64,000 nt of DNA, from contig CAYMDP010000005.1 of assembly GCA_964389375.1 (NCBI GenBank), positions 1 through 64,000 of the forward strand, written 5' to 3'. A model generated the notes under the pieces. The model was not told the DNA's origin. It worked only from the letters and a program-made list of their open reading frames with translations, and ran no database searches. The position numbers and the translations under genes are program-made. This document shows positions 18,111-27,016 of the stretch, piece by piece (position 1 is the stretch's first letter; each line of letters opens with the position of its first letter). This stretch comes from CAYMDP01 sp964389375. Its GTDB lineage: Bacteria > Bdellovibrionota > Bdellovibrionia > Bdellovibrionales > UBA1609.

Positions 18111-18430
18111 GTTTAGATTACCTAGAGCTTGATACCTTTCAGTTTGAGTCCGTCGTCATGAGTTACGCAAGCTTTCGCTTGTTTGTGTTTGAAGAGGACC
18201 TAGAAGTTCCTGAGACAAAAAGAATCTTCTTCGAAAGAGCAGAAAAAGTCGAACCCCGTGCGCTTACAAAAAAGCTTCAAGAAGAGGCTGTGGCTTTAGA
18301 GTTTCCAATTGTTTTGATTTGTTCGGATGGGCATATCTCGGCGCAAATTGCCGAGGACTTATCGAACTTAGGTTATAAAAATATCTGTATACTCTCGGGC
18401 GGTGCGCGCGCCTTCCGCGAAGAAAATTAA
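18107..18430 (+). CDS. Small rhodanese-like protein
   Basis: The 107-residue protein ends with a rhodanese-like half domain: the strand IVLIC, a loop CSDGHIS in place of the persulfide loop CxxGxRS, and then AQIAEDLSNLGYKNICILSGG, the usual closing helix and strand. The candidate Cys is kept but the loop Arg is Ile. It is coupled to the MFS gene by a 4-base overlap, suggesting co-expression. Activity is uncertain. Confidence 0.6.
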   Translation: MSLDYLELDTFQFESVVMSYASFRLFVFEEDLEVPETKRIFFERAEKVEPRALTKKLQEEAVALEFPIVLICSDGHISAQIAEDLSNLGYKNICILSGGARAFREEN

Positions 18431-18455
18431 AATCCCAAGGCCTCTATCGCGGCCT

Positions 18456-18857
18456 CTATGGGTTAACCTGAGGCTTGGATTCTTGCTGTGGGGCCTTTTT
18501 CGAGTCGCTGATAAGAAAGTAAGCTACGACATAGGCCAAGATCACTCCACCGAAAGACATAAAACAAAGGCTTAGGGCTAAGAAGCGGACGATGCCAACT
18601 TCAATTTCAAGCCGCTGAGCTAGTTTTGAACACACCCCTAAAATTTTTGAATCCAGAGCTTGATCCAAGCGGTCAGCGCGAGGAAGTGAGAAGGCAAGGC
18701 CGAGGTAAACGAAAAGTCCAAAGCCGCCAAAAAGCACGGCAACTAAAAGCAAGACGCGGAGGATGCCTACTTCCAGATCCAATGTGTCGGCCAGGCCAGA
18801 GCAAACTCCAGCAATAACCCCTTCTTCAGAGCGCTTCCACTTCATCTGTTGAGTCAT
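18456..18857 (-). CDS. Tandem PspC-domain membrane protein
   Basis: Two PspC domains lie in one 133-residue chain. Each has the family start, RSEEGVIAGVCSGLADTLDL and SKILGVCSKLAQRLEI, followed by a hydrophobic membrane segment. PspC proteins are inner-membrane partners of the phage-shock envelope-stress response; most carry one such domain. The ATG at 18857 has GGAGG upstream. No pspA or pspB is nearby. Confidence 0.85.
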   Translation of the reverse strand: MTQQMKWKRSEEGVIAGVCSGLADTLDLEVGILRVLLLVAVLFGGFGLFVYLGLAFSLPRADRLDQALDSKILGVCSKLAQRLEIEVGIVRFLALSLCFMSFGGVILAYVVAYFLISDSKKAPQQESKPQVNP

Positions 18858-18992
18858 ATTAAATCCTCCCAAAGAGTCGGACTTTAGCAGGTCAGAGGTC
18901 CAAAAGAAAAGAAAAAAGACCAGCTTGCCTTTTGCCATCTTTAGCCCTGCTTGGTATGGGTATAGGTACAGCCCTTTATGCTCGGAGAGTTT

Positions 18993-21671
18993 ATGTCTTT
19001 GTCAGATCGATATTCGCCACAAGATGTTGAAGACCGCACCTATGCTTGGTGGTTAAGCCAAGGCTACCTTAAGGCTGAAGATGTCTCGACGAAGCCTCCT
19101 TACTCAATTATTTTACCGCCGCCGAATGTCACGGGCTCTCTTCATATGGGACATGCCTTGGATCACACAATCCAGGATGTACTCACCCGTTGGAAGCGCA
19201 TGTCGGGCTTTAATACTTTATGGCTTCCGGGAACGGATCACGCGGGGATTGCGACTCAATCTGTTGTCGAGCGTGAACTTAAAAAAAATGAAAAGCTCAA
19301 CCGAAAAGATCTGGGACGAGAAAAGTTTGTCGAAAAAGTATGGGATTGGAAAAAGCAATACGGGGATCGCATCGCCCATCAAATGCAAAAGCTTGGAGAT
19401 TCCTGTGATTGGGATCGCCATGTTTTTACACTTGATGAAGGGGTGTCCAAAGCAGTTCGAAAAGTATTTGTTTCTCTTTACGAGAAAAAATGGATCTACA
19501 AAGGACAAAAACTGATCAACTGGAGTCCGGCCCTTGAATCCGCTATCTCGGATCTTGAGGTTGAGCACCAAGAAGTTAAAGGAAGTCTTTGGCATCTGGC
19601 TTATCCCTTAAGTGATGGTTCGGGACAAATTATTGTCGCGACAACTCGTCCAGAAACCATGCTTGGCGATACCGCCGTTGCGGTTCATCCAGATGATGAA
19701 CGTTACAGAGCGATGATCGGAAAAAAAATTAAGCTTCCGCTGACCCAACGTGAGATTCCCATTATTGCGGACTCCGAGGTCAATCAAGAATTCGGAAGTG
19801 GAGCTGTAAAAATCACTCCAGCCCATGACTTTAACGATTACAAGATGGGTCTTCGCCACAAGTTGCCGATGATCAACATCCTTAACAAAGATGGAAGTTT
19901 AAACGACCAGGCTGGAGCTTATCAGGGGCTTAAGGTCGCAGAGGCACGAAAAAAAATCTTGATCGATTTAGAAGCCGGTCAAGTTTTAGTTAAAACCGAG
20001 CCACATACGCTTCAGGTGGGGCATTGTTCTAGAAGTGGTTGCGTCGTTGAGCCTTTTCTTTCTGAACAGTGGTTTGTAAAGATGGAAGAATTGGCGGTTC
20101 CAGCTCGGCGGGTGGTCGAAAATGGAAGCATCCGCTTTGAGCCGGAGCAGTGGACCAAAACTTATCTGCACTGGATGAGTATCATCGAAGACTGGTGTAT
20201 TTCACGGCAGCTTTGGTGGGGACATAGAATTCCCGCCTGGAACTGTGCCGATTGCGGAAAAATCACGGTGAGCGAAAGTGATCCATCAGAATGCCAGGCC
20301 TGTAAGAGTAAAAAAATCTCTCAGGATGAAGACGTTTTGGACACCTGGTTTAGTTCAGCCCTTTGGCCTTTTAGCACCATGGGCTGGCCCGAAGACACTG
20401 AAGCACAGAAAACTTTTTATCCCACAAATGTCTTAGTCACTGGCCACGATATTATCTTCTTTTGGGTCGCTCGTATGATCGTCATGGGCCTTGAGTTTAA
20501 AAAAGATGTTCCTTTTCGAACAGTCTACGTTCACGGCCTCGTCCGAGATGCACAGGGTAAAAAAATGTCGAAGTCTTCTGGGAATGCGGAAGACCCTGTG
20601 GCTTTGATCGAAAGCCACGGGGCAGATGCCTTAAGGTTTTCTTTGATGGCATCGGTCGCCTCTGGACGTGACTTAAAGTTTTCGATGCAGCGTCTTGAGG
20701 GCTACAGAAACTTTATGAATAAAATTTGGAATGCGACGCGGTTTTCGTTAACGGCGCTCGAAGGCTTTAAGGCGCCTGATGAAGGGACAGCTGCGCTTCC
20801 GGTAAAGTCGGATCTGACTTCTGCGGATCATTGGATTATTCATAAAACTGCACTTTGTGAAAAAGAAGTCGATCAGGCTTTGACGGCCTATCGTTTTTCG
20901 GATGCCGCGCTTTCGATTTACTCCTTTGTTTGGAATGATTTTTGTGACTGGTATCTAGAGTTTATTAAGCCCATTATCTACGGAGAGGATTCAAAAGAAA
21001 AGCAGGCCACTCAACTTGTCTTGGCGCAAACCTTAAATCGAATCATGCGATTGCTTCATCCTTTTTGCCCATTTATCTCGGAAGAGATTTTTCAAAAACT
21101 TCCGATCAAGTCTGAGGCCCTTATTGTTGATTCTTTTCCAAACTTAAGAAATGATAAAGAGTGGCTGGCCTGTGGATCTTCAGAAGCAGCCTTTGAGTTA
21201 GATGTTGTTCGAGAGGTCATTGCGGCGATTCGAAACATTCGCGGAGAAAACCGCATTAAGCCGGGTGAAAAATTAAAAGTTCGCCTCGCACCAAGTGAAG
21301 ATCAGGCGCAAAAGATCTTAGGGAATAATAAACAAGCGATTATGACTTTAGCAAAACTGGAGTCCTGTGATATCGGAGAGCCCGGGTCTTTAAGCAAATG
21401 CGCATTGACTCCGGTGCGAGTGGGTTCGGTGCAGGTGGATGTGATTGTACCTCTTGAGGGCTTGGTTGATATCGAGGAAGAGGTAAAACGAATCTCTAAA
21501 ACCCTCGAGAAGCAACAGCGCGAGATCATGGGTCTTGTGAAGCGCCTAGGAAACGAAGAGTTTGTTAGAAATGCTCCAGAAGAAGTCGTAGAACAAGGAA
21601 AGGCTCAGCTTGAAGAGCTTAAGGGTCAGGTCCATGCTCTTCAAGAAAGTCTAGCTCGCTTAACGAGCTAG
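18993..21671 (+). CDS. valS: Valyl-tRNA synthetase
   Basis: A class I aminoacyl-tRNA synthetase for valine. PPPNVTGSLHMGHAL holds the HIGH-type motif and GKKMSKSSGN the KMSKS motif. The editing (CP1) domain carries TTRPETMLGDTAVAVHP, and DVLDTWFSSALWPFSTMGWP is typical of ValRS. The C-terminal coiled coil used for tRNA binding is present (EEVKRISKTLEKQQ onward). I chose the ATG at 18993 because GGAG lies upstream; a start 15 bases earlier is possible. About 892 residues, normal for bacteria. Confidence 0.97.
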   Translation: MSLSDRYSPQDVEDRTYAWWLSQGYLKAEDVSTKPPYSIILPPPNVTGSLHMGHALDHTIQDVLTRWKRMSGFNTLWLPGTDHAGIATQSVVERELKKNEKLNRKDLGREKFVEKVWDWKKQYGDRIAHQMQKLGDSCDWDRHVFTLDEGVSKAVRKVFVSLYEKKWIYKGQKLINWSPALESAISDLEVEHQEVKGSLWHLAYPLSDGSGQIIVATTRPETMLGDTAVAVHPDDERYRAMIGKKIKLPLTQREIPIIADSEVNQEFGSGAVKITPAHDFNDYKMGLRHKLPMINILNKDGSLNDQAGAYQGLKVAEARKKILIDLEAGQVLVKTEPHTLQVGHCSRSGCVVEPFLSEQWFVKMEELAVPARRVVENGSIRFEPEQWTKTYLHWMSIIEDWCISRQLWWGHRIPAWNCADCGKITVSESDPSECQACKSKKISQDEDVLDTWFSSALWPFSTMGWPEDTEAQKTFYPTNVLVTGHDIIFFWVARMIVMGLEFKKDVPFRTVYVHGLVRDAQGKKMSKSSGNAEDPVALIESHGADALRFSLMASVASGRDLKFSMQRLEGYRNFMNKIWNATRFSLTALEGFKAPDEGTAALPVKSDLTSADHWIIHKTALCEKEVDQALTAYRFSDAALSIYSFVWNDFCDWYLEFIKPIIYGEDSKEKQATQLVLAQTLNRIMRLLHPFCPFISEEIFQKLPIKSEALIVDSFPNLRNDKEWLACGSSEAAFELDVVREVIAAIRNIRGENRIKPGEKLKVRLAPSEDQAQKILGNNKQAIMTLAKLESCDIGEPGSLSKCALTPVRVGSVQVDVIVPLEGLVDIEEEVKRISKTLEKQQREIMGLVKRLGNEEFVRNAPEEVVEQGKAQLEELKGQVHALQESLARLTS

Positions 21672-21716
21672 CTGATTTTGAACTATTCTGATTTTGGGCG
21701 TGCTTGCGAAGGGTCT

Positions 21717-21745
21717 ATCGGACGAGGCCGAATGGCTCGTCCGAT
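21717..21745. terminator. Hairpin after valS
   Basis: The stem ATCGGACGAG/CTCGTCCGAT pairs perfectly over 10 bases with a 9-base loop, between the convergent valS and a secreted-protein gene. There is no clear T-run, but the position suits a shared terminator. Confidence 0.65.
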
Positions 21746-21751
21746 GTAAAA

Positions 21752-22483
21752 CTAAAGCTCTGTGATTTGTCCGTCGCCCTGAACAAAATAGGATTTGCTC
21801 ATCTGGTGACTCTTAAGGGGAGTTTTAACGGACCACTGAAGTTCTAATTCCATTCCTGCTTTTGGGAAGGCTGATGAACCTAGGTTAAGGATCTGGCCAA
21901 CTCTAACCTGAGCATCAAAGTTGTAGCCCCAAACCACATCCAATTGAGTCGGAATGACCTGAGCATTGGCGATATACTGTCCTTGTCCAAACATCCCACC
22001 GCCGTGAGAGAACACAACTTTAAATTCAAAGCCGACAACTCTGGATCCGAGTAAGTTCTTATAAGAAACATTGTAGGTCGCGACTTTGGGAACTTGCCAG
22101 CCATCAAGATCCGTCCAGCACTTCACTCCTCGAGGAAGAGCGTGCGAGCTGACTCCGCGAACATTGACCACGGGCCGCCCTTTTTCGATGATCTGCCAAA
22201 GTTGTTTTCCGTAGCCGATGATCTGATCCATAACAACAGTACCATCAACCTGGGGCGTGAAATCATCTGGAGCCATCGCACTACAGTCGCCGGCATAAGA
22301 TAAAGTCTGAAACAAGGCAGATCCCGGAAGTAATTCACCTTCGGAAACCTTCTGAATCTCGATCGAATCAACCGTGAAATACTGTTCTTGATCCAATGTC
22401 GGTTGTTGTGGATTGGACTCAGCAGCGAAGCTGGATGCGCTTAAGAAAGCGCCTAAGGCGAAAACAAGTATAGACCGAAACAT
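21752..22483 (-). CDS. Secreted protein, unknown function
   Basis: A signal peptide (MFRSILVFALGAFLSASSFA) fixes the ATG at 22483. The mature part of about 223 residues has a Cys pair (Cys in AGDCSAM and in GVKCWTD) and strand-rich sequence such as VATYNVSYKNLLGSRVVGFEF. No known motif was recognised. The product should be periplasmic or exported. It is transcribed alone. Confidence 0.75.
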   Translation of the reverse strand: MFRSILVFALGAFLSASSFAAESNPQQPTLDQEQYFTVDSIEIQKVSEGELLPGSALFQTLSYAGDCSAMAPDDFTPQVDGTVVMDQIIGYGKQLWQIIEKGRPVVNVRGVSSHALPRGVKCWTDLDGWQVPKVATYNVSYKNLLGSRVVGFEFKVVFSHGGGMFGQGQYIANAQVIPTQLDVVWGYNFDAQVRVGQILNLGSSAFPKAGMELELQWSVKTPLKSHQMSKSYFVQGDGQITEL

Positions 22484-22595
22484 AAATCCCCCTTTTGGTT
22501 CATGGATCTTATGACCCAATGCACGAATTGAGTTTTAAGTCTGTGAAGAGCTTTCCGGTTATGAAAATTGTATATTTGAAATAAATACAGGGCCC

Positions 22596-23597
22596 TTAAG
22601 TGAGCCCTATTTCCTTAAGACGTTGCTTTAGGAAGTCACCGGCCGTGATGTCCGGGTATTTTGCCCCATTGCCGCGGCAAGACTCAAGACAAGTCAAAAG
22701 GGCATCCGGGTTTGGGTGCATGAAAAATGGCATCGAGTAGCGGCTGGTGTTTGCTCCTGCGGGATTCACCACTCGGTGAGTCGTCGATGGGATCACATCA
22801 TTGGTAATCCGTGCGAGCATGTCTCCTGAATCTACAATAAGATTGTTCGCACTGGTCTCAATCGCAAGCCACTTTCCATCGCGGTCCAGAAGTTCAAGAC
22901 CCGAGGCAGAGGCGCTAACTAAAATTGTAATCAAGTTGATGTCTTCATGGGCCGCCGCACGAATACAACGAGGGTCAACTCCCTCGGGAATTGGGGGATA
23001 GTGAAGAAGACGCAAAACCGAACTTCCGTAATCGACTTTGGTTTCAAAGTAGTCGGCTTCAAGCTTTAGGGGTCCCGTTAGGGCTTCAAGAAGAACTCTG
23101 CCAACATCGTCGAGACGTTTGTACATTTCTTGGAAGGTCGGTTTGAATTCGGGCAAAGCCGCGGGCCAAATATTTTCAGGATAGTCGGCCTTCAGCGGAT
23201 GGCTTGGATCAAGATCGCGTCCGACATGCCAAAATTCTTTCAAATCTGGAACCTTGGCGTCCTTTGCATGTTCTTTTCCAAAGGGGGTATAACCTCTTTG
23301 ACCTCCACCTGCGGGACTAATTAACTTTAATTTTTCTTCAACTGGGAGCTCGAATAATTTTTGAGAAAGTTGGTAGGCTTGACGTAACAGTTCCACGTCA
23401 ATCGGGTGGTCTTTTAATACGATAAACCCATAATGTTTAAGACCCGCAAAAAAATCTTGAATAAATTCTTGGCGTTCGGAGTCTTTTCCCTCGAGGTAGC
23501 TTTTCAAGCTGAGTTCAGGGACCTTCAAGTACTCACGGACTTGTGGCTTTCCCTTGTGCTCCATTTGATCTTTTGCTGGCGTTTGATTCATATCCAT
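22596..23597 (-). CDS. 2-oxoglutarate/Fe(II) oxygenase of the isopenicillin N synthase type
   Basis: A 333-residue protein of the IPNS-like dioxygenase group. The N-terminal DIOX_N region (VPELSLKSYL onward) precedes the double-stranded beta-helix. Iron ligands are the His and Asp of AAHEDINLITIL and the distal His of STTHRVVNP; the Arg-x-Ser of TSRYSMPFF binds the co-substrate carboxylate. All key residues are present, so it should be active. Relatives include ethylene-forming and small-molecule hydroxylating enzymes; the substrate here is unknown. GGGGGAAAG lies before the ATG. It has no operon partner. Confidence 0.88.
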   Translation of the reverse strand: MDMNQTPAKDQMEHKGKPQVREYLKVPELSLKSYLEGKDSERQEFIQDFFAGLKHYGFIVLKDHPIDVELLRQAYQLSQKLFELPVEEKLKLISPAGGGQRGYTPFGKEHAKDAKVPDLKEFWHVGRDLDPSHPLKADYPENIWPAALPEFKPTFQEMYKRLDDVGRVLLEALTGPLKLEADYFETKVDYGSSVLRLLHYPPIPEGVDPRCIRAAAHEDINLITILVSASASGLELLDRDGKWLAIETSANNLIVDSGDMLARITNDVIPSTTHRVVNPAGANTSRYSMPFFMHPNPDALLTCLESCRGNGAKYPDITAGDFLKQRLKEIGLT

Positions 23598-23825
23598 AGA
23601 TCTTTCCCCCCGGATTGCCAGCTTCTAGGCCGACTCTGGGGATGGGTCAAGGGCAATTTAAAAGCGAATAGCTATACAAGCAGCTGTCAAAGCATCCGAC
23701 GTTTCATCTTGAGAGAATCTCACATTGAGACACTCTAGAGGTCTTAAATTCCGTTTGGGGATTTGGCCCTCGCGGTATGTCCGTTGCATTGTTTAAGTCA
23801 TAGGAACTTAATTTGAGGGGGCATA

Positions 23826-24770
23826 ATGTTACTCGTAAAGAACCTGTATATTAGATTTAAAGTTGGCCAGGCTTCTGAGGCTTATCAATTTGCAGCCCTC
23901 GTCCTTTTAACAATGTTTTTATTAAGCTTTCAGAATTGCGCTAAGGCTAAATTCACATCTTTAGATGATGTTTCTGCGAAGTCGAACCTGGCTGTTGATT
24001 TAGACCCACCAGTTAACGGCGGGGACGTCCCGAACCCTACTGACGGAGATGCCGGAGGCAACGGGGGAGATGGGAACGGTGGCGGCAATGATGATGACCA
24101 GGATAATGGAAATGATGACGACAATGATGATGACGGAAATGATGATGACGACCAGGGTTCAAATCCTGATGATGACCAGGAAGATCCAAACGAGTCCATT
24201 TGTTCAGCGGATGCCATCGTGAATGGGAGCTTCGAACTCACCGACTCAAGAAAGGGTTTAGTTCACAATATCCAGCTCGACAATCTGGCGAATAGTTCTC
24301 AGCGCTGGGATGTTTTCCATAAACTTCCTGGAGTGAAGCCGAATTCCTTCTCTTGGTATACAGTCAAGGGATCTGGCATCGAAGTTCAGGCCAGTCTTTT
24401 AGGTCCGGCCTATGATGGAGTGAATTATGTAGAGTTGGATTCTCACCCAACAAGTCTGGATCAGTCGCGAACGAATTCAACGATGTCTCAACAAATCTAT
24501 CTTCAGAAATCTGGTAAGTACCGTTTGGTGTTTTACTATAAGGCTAGAACTAAGAATGTGGCAGAAAACGACATCGAGGTCCTTATCAATGACAAGCTGG
24601 TTAAAGTTGTGAAAAGTCAAAATGAGCCGAACTGGAGAAAAGTCATTGTGAACTTAAACAATGTCAGTTCGGGTCACCACAAAGTCTCTTTTCGGGCGGC
24701 AGGCAAAGAAACAACTTACGGTGGTTTAATCGATAAGGTCAGTCTGCATAAGGTTTGTGCGAAGAAATAA
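23826..24770 (+). CDS. Lipoprotein with acidic low-complexity linker and DUF642-like domain
   Basis: A long N-terminal region leads into a hydrophobic stretch ending FLLSFQNC, with Cys38 the likely lipidation site despite the unusual Gln-Asn before it. Residues about 60-125 are almost only Asp, Asn and Gly. The C-terminal 170 residues begin IVNGSFEL and contain VNYVELDSHPT and a late SFRAAGKETTYGGLIDKVSL. This resembles DUF642/carbohydrate-binding-type beta-sandwich domains: a galactose-binding-like fold, by inference. It probably lies on the outer surface. An AGGGGGCAT run precedes the ATG. Confidence 0.75.
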   Translation: MLLVKNLYIRFKVGQASEAYQFAALVLLTMFLLSFQNCAKAKFTSLDDVSAKSNLAVDLDPPVNGGDVPNPTDGDAGGNGGDGNGGGNDDDQDNGNDDDNDDDGNDDDDQGSNPDDDQEDPNESICSADAIVNGSFELTDSRKGLVHNIQLDNLANSSQRWDVFHKLPGVKPNSFSWYTVKGSGIEVQASLLGPAYDGVNYVELDSHPTSLDQSRTNSTMSQQIYLQKSGKYRLVFYYKARTKNVAENDIEVLINDKLVKVVKSQNEPNWRKVIVNLNNVSSGHHKVSFRAAGKETTYGGLIDKVSLHKVCAKK

Positions 24771-24790
24771 AGTGAAATTCTGGGCTAGCG

Positions 24791-24825
24791 ATGTGGGTTA
24801 AGGTATGTTAAATCTTAACCCACAT
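24791..24825 (+). promoter_or_regulatory. Hairpin covering the rnr start codon
   Basis: The arms ATGTGGGTTAAG (24791-24802) and CTTAACCCACAT (24814-24825) pair perfectly over 12 bases with an 11-base loop. The right arm includes the first two bases of the rnr ATG (24824-24826), and no ribosome site is visible outside the hairpin. It could mask translation initiation of RNase R. It could instead terminate the upstream lipoprotein transcript. Confidence 0.6.
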
Positions 24826-27016
24826 GCGACATAGAAAAGGCTCAAAGGGCTCAAAAGGCTTCAAGAAATCGAAAGATAACTTTCACAGCAAAAAACCACA
24901 AAAAATTCTTCAGGGGATCGTCAAGCGCCACCCGGATGGCTTCGGATTCTTTATTGCAGACGATGCAGATCAGGTCGACGTCTATATCCCGCGAAATTTT
25001 ATGAGCGGGGTTATGGCGAATGATCGTGTAGAGATCTCGATGGAAAGAGAAAGCGGTGGGGATCGATTCCGCGGAGAGATTCTAGAGATTCTTCAGCGCG
25101 CGACAAATCAGGCGGCGGGCCAATACACCGCCTTGCCCGATGGTAAAGGAATTCTTAAAGACAAAAGCTTCGCCTGGGGAAGTGACCTGATCGTAGAGAA
25201 CCCAGAAAATATTCCGGTAAAAGATAAAGACTGGGTTGCGGTTCGGTTGACCGATTATCCGGATTCAGCGCGGGGTTTTCGAGGAGTCCTTGTTAAGGTC
25301 ATCGGAGACATATTAGATCCCTTAAATGACTCTCCTAGGGTTCTTCATCTTCATCGAATTCCAGATGAATTTAGCAAAAAAACAATTCAAGAGGCCGCCC
25401 GTTTCGGTGAAGAGGTTGATCCTCGTGACATCGAAGGACGAGTCGATTTGCGCGAGATGCCCTTGATCACTATTGATGGGCAAACGGCAAAAGATTTTGA
25501 CGATGCTATTTTAGTGCAGAATCAACCAACTGGATTTCGCTTGATCGTAGCGATTGCGGACGTCAGTCATTACGTCAAGTTGAACACGGCCATTGATGAA
25601 GATGCTTACGAGCGGGGAACGAGCACTTATTTTCCAAACTTCGTCTCTCCCATGCTTCCAAAAAACTTAAGTGATCATTTGTGTTCACTAAAGCCCAATG
25701 TGGATCGTCTATGTCTAGTGGCGGACATGACCTTTGATTTTCAGGGAGAAAAAACGAGTTCTAAGTTTTACGAAGCCGTGATGCGCAGTCACGCCCGAGT
25801 CACTTATGGGCAAGCCCAAGAAGTGATTGATGGCAGTGTGCCCGAAAGTCTTCGGCACGTGGCGGACTGTATTTTGCGGGCCTCAGACTTAGCCAAGATA
25901 TTGATGGCCAAAAGATTTCGCGAAGGATCTTTAAATTTAGAGATTCCGCAGACAGAAATTGAAGTGGATGAAACGGGACAGCCAGTAGATATCATGCAGG
26001 CCGAAAGAATTTTTTCTCATCGTTTGATTGAAGAGATGATGTTGGCCGCCAACGTGGCCGTTGCCGAATTTTTAAATCAAAATGAGCGCGCGGTTTTATT
26101 TCGGATTCACGAAGAGCCAAATCCTGAAGCCATTATGAATTTGGTCAACTACCTTCACACTTTAGGCTTTCAAAAAACGATTTCTGGAGGAGACCTTCAG
26201 AAAAAAATTACCAAAGCGCTTCAGGAATTTTCGGGCCATCCTCATGAGCATATTTTGAATGTGCTGACCTTAAGATCGATGGCTCAGGCGAAATATTCTC
26301 CTCATAATGTGGGGCATTTTGGTTTGGGTTTTGCGAATTATGCTCACTTCACAAGTCCTATTCGAAGATACCCGGATTTAATTGTTCACCGAGTTTTAAA
26401 GTCAGTGATTTGCCCCGGCAAGGGTTACGGGGCTTACAGCATGGACGAGCTTGAGTCTGCTGGAACTGTCTTAAGTGCTGCTGAGCAAAGGTCGGTCAAA
26501 GCAGAGCGTCATATCCAGGCCATTAAAAAAGCCCGCTTTATGAGTAAACATCTGGGACAGGTTTTTGAGGGCTTCATCAGCTCGGTTACAAAATTTGGAC
26601 TTTTTGTATTGCTTAGACAATTCGACGTCGATGGCCTTATTCGTCTTGAGGACCTCGGTGGAGATCGCTTTGAATTTGATCCCGAAAAACTTATCCTGGT
26701 TGGCCGAAAATCTGGTATGAAATACGTCATCGGAGACCCTCTTATGATTCAAGTGGCTGCAGCCCATATTGATGAAGGACGGGTGGATTTCGTATTGGCT
26801 CCGGTTGAGGGTGCAAAGCCAAAATCAGTTCGGGATAGATTTTTAGAAGAATCTTCTTCTGGGCCAACGGAAAAACTAGGTTTTAGATCGAAGAAAAGGG
26901 AGAACGGTAAGGGTGGCAAACGGGCGCGTCAGCAAACTGAAAAACGCGGGAAGGCTGAAGACAATTCTGGGCATCTTCGCTCGTCACGGTTTTCAAAGCC
27001 TACTCGAAAGAGCTAA
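24824..27016 (+). CDS. rnr: Ribonuclease R
   Basis: An RNB-family 3'-5' exoribonuclease that degrades structured RNA. A basic N-terminal extension is followed by cold-shock domains (GIVKRHPDGFGFFIADD) and the RNB catalytic domain with ITIDGQTAKDFDDAILV holding the metal-binding Asps. Next comes HFTSPIRRYPDLIVHRVL, an S1 domain (GQVFEGFISSVTKFGLFVLL) and a Lys/Arg-rich tail. The length of 730 is normal. No other in-frame start is nearby, so translation must begin at the ATG caught in the preceding hairpin. Its last 104 bases overlap the start of ubiB in another frame. Confidence 0.95.
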   Translation: MRHRKGSKGSKGFKKSKDNFHSKKPQKILQGIVKRHPDGFGFFIADDADQVDVYIPRNFMSGVMANDRVEISMERESGGDRFRGEILEILQRATNQAAGQYTALPDGKGILKDKSFAWGSDLIVENPENIPVKDKDWVAVRLTDYPDSARGFRGVLVKVIGDILDPLNDSPRVLHLHRIPDEFSKKTIQEAARFGEEVDPRDIEGRVDLREMPLITIDGQTAKDFDDAILVQNQPTGFRLIVAIADVSHYVKLNTAIDEDAYERGTSTYFPNFVSPMLPKNLSDHLCSLKPNVDRLCLVADMTFDFQGEKTSSKFYEAVMRSHARVTYGQAQEVIDGSVPESLRHVADCILRASDLAKILMAKRFREGSLNLEIPQTEIEVDETGQPVDIMQAERIFSHRLIEEMMLAANVAVAEFLNQNERAVLFRIHEEPNPEAIMNLVNYLHTLGFQKTISGGDLQKKITKALQEFSGHPHEHILNVLTLRSMAQAKYSPHNVGHFGLGFANYAHFTSPIRRYPDLIVHRVLKSVICPGKGYGAYSMDELESAGTVLSAAEQRSVKAERHIQAIKKARFMSKHLGQVFEGFISSVTKFGLFVLLRQFDVDGLIRLEDLGGDRFEFDPEKLILVGRKSGMKYVIGDPLMIQVAAAHIDEGRVDFVLAPVEGAKPKSVRDRFLEESSSGPTEKLGFRSKKRENGKGGKRARQQTEKRGKAEDNSGHLRSSRFSKPTRKS

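Noticed and set aside
24040..24190. Short repeated GATGATGAC-like DNA, possibly a tandem repeat or CRISPR-like array
   Set aside because: It is the codons of the Asp/Asn/Gly linker of the lipoprotein; repeat units are irregular and no spacers exist.
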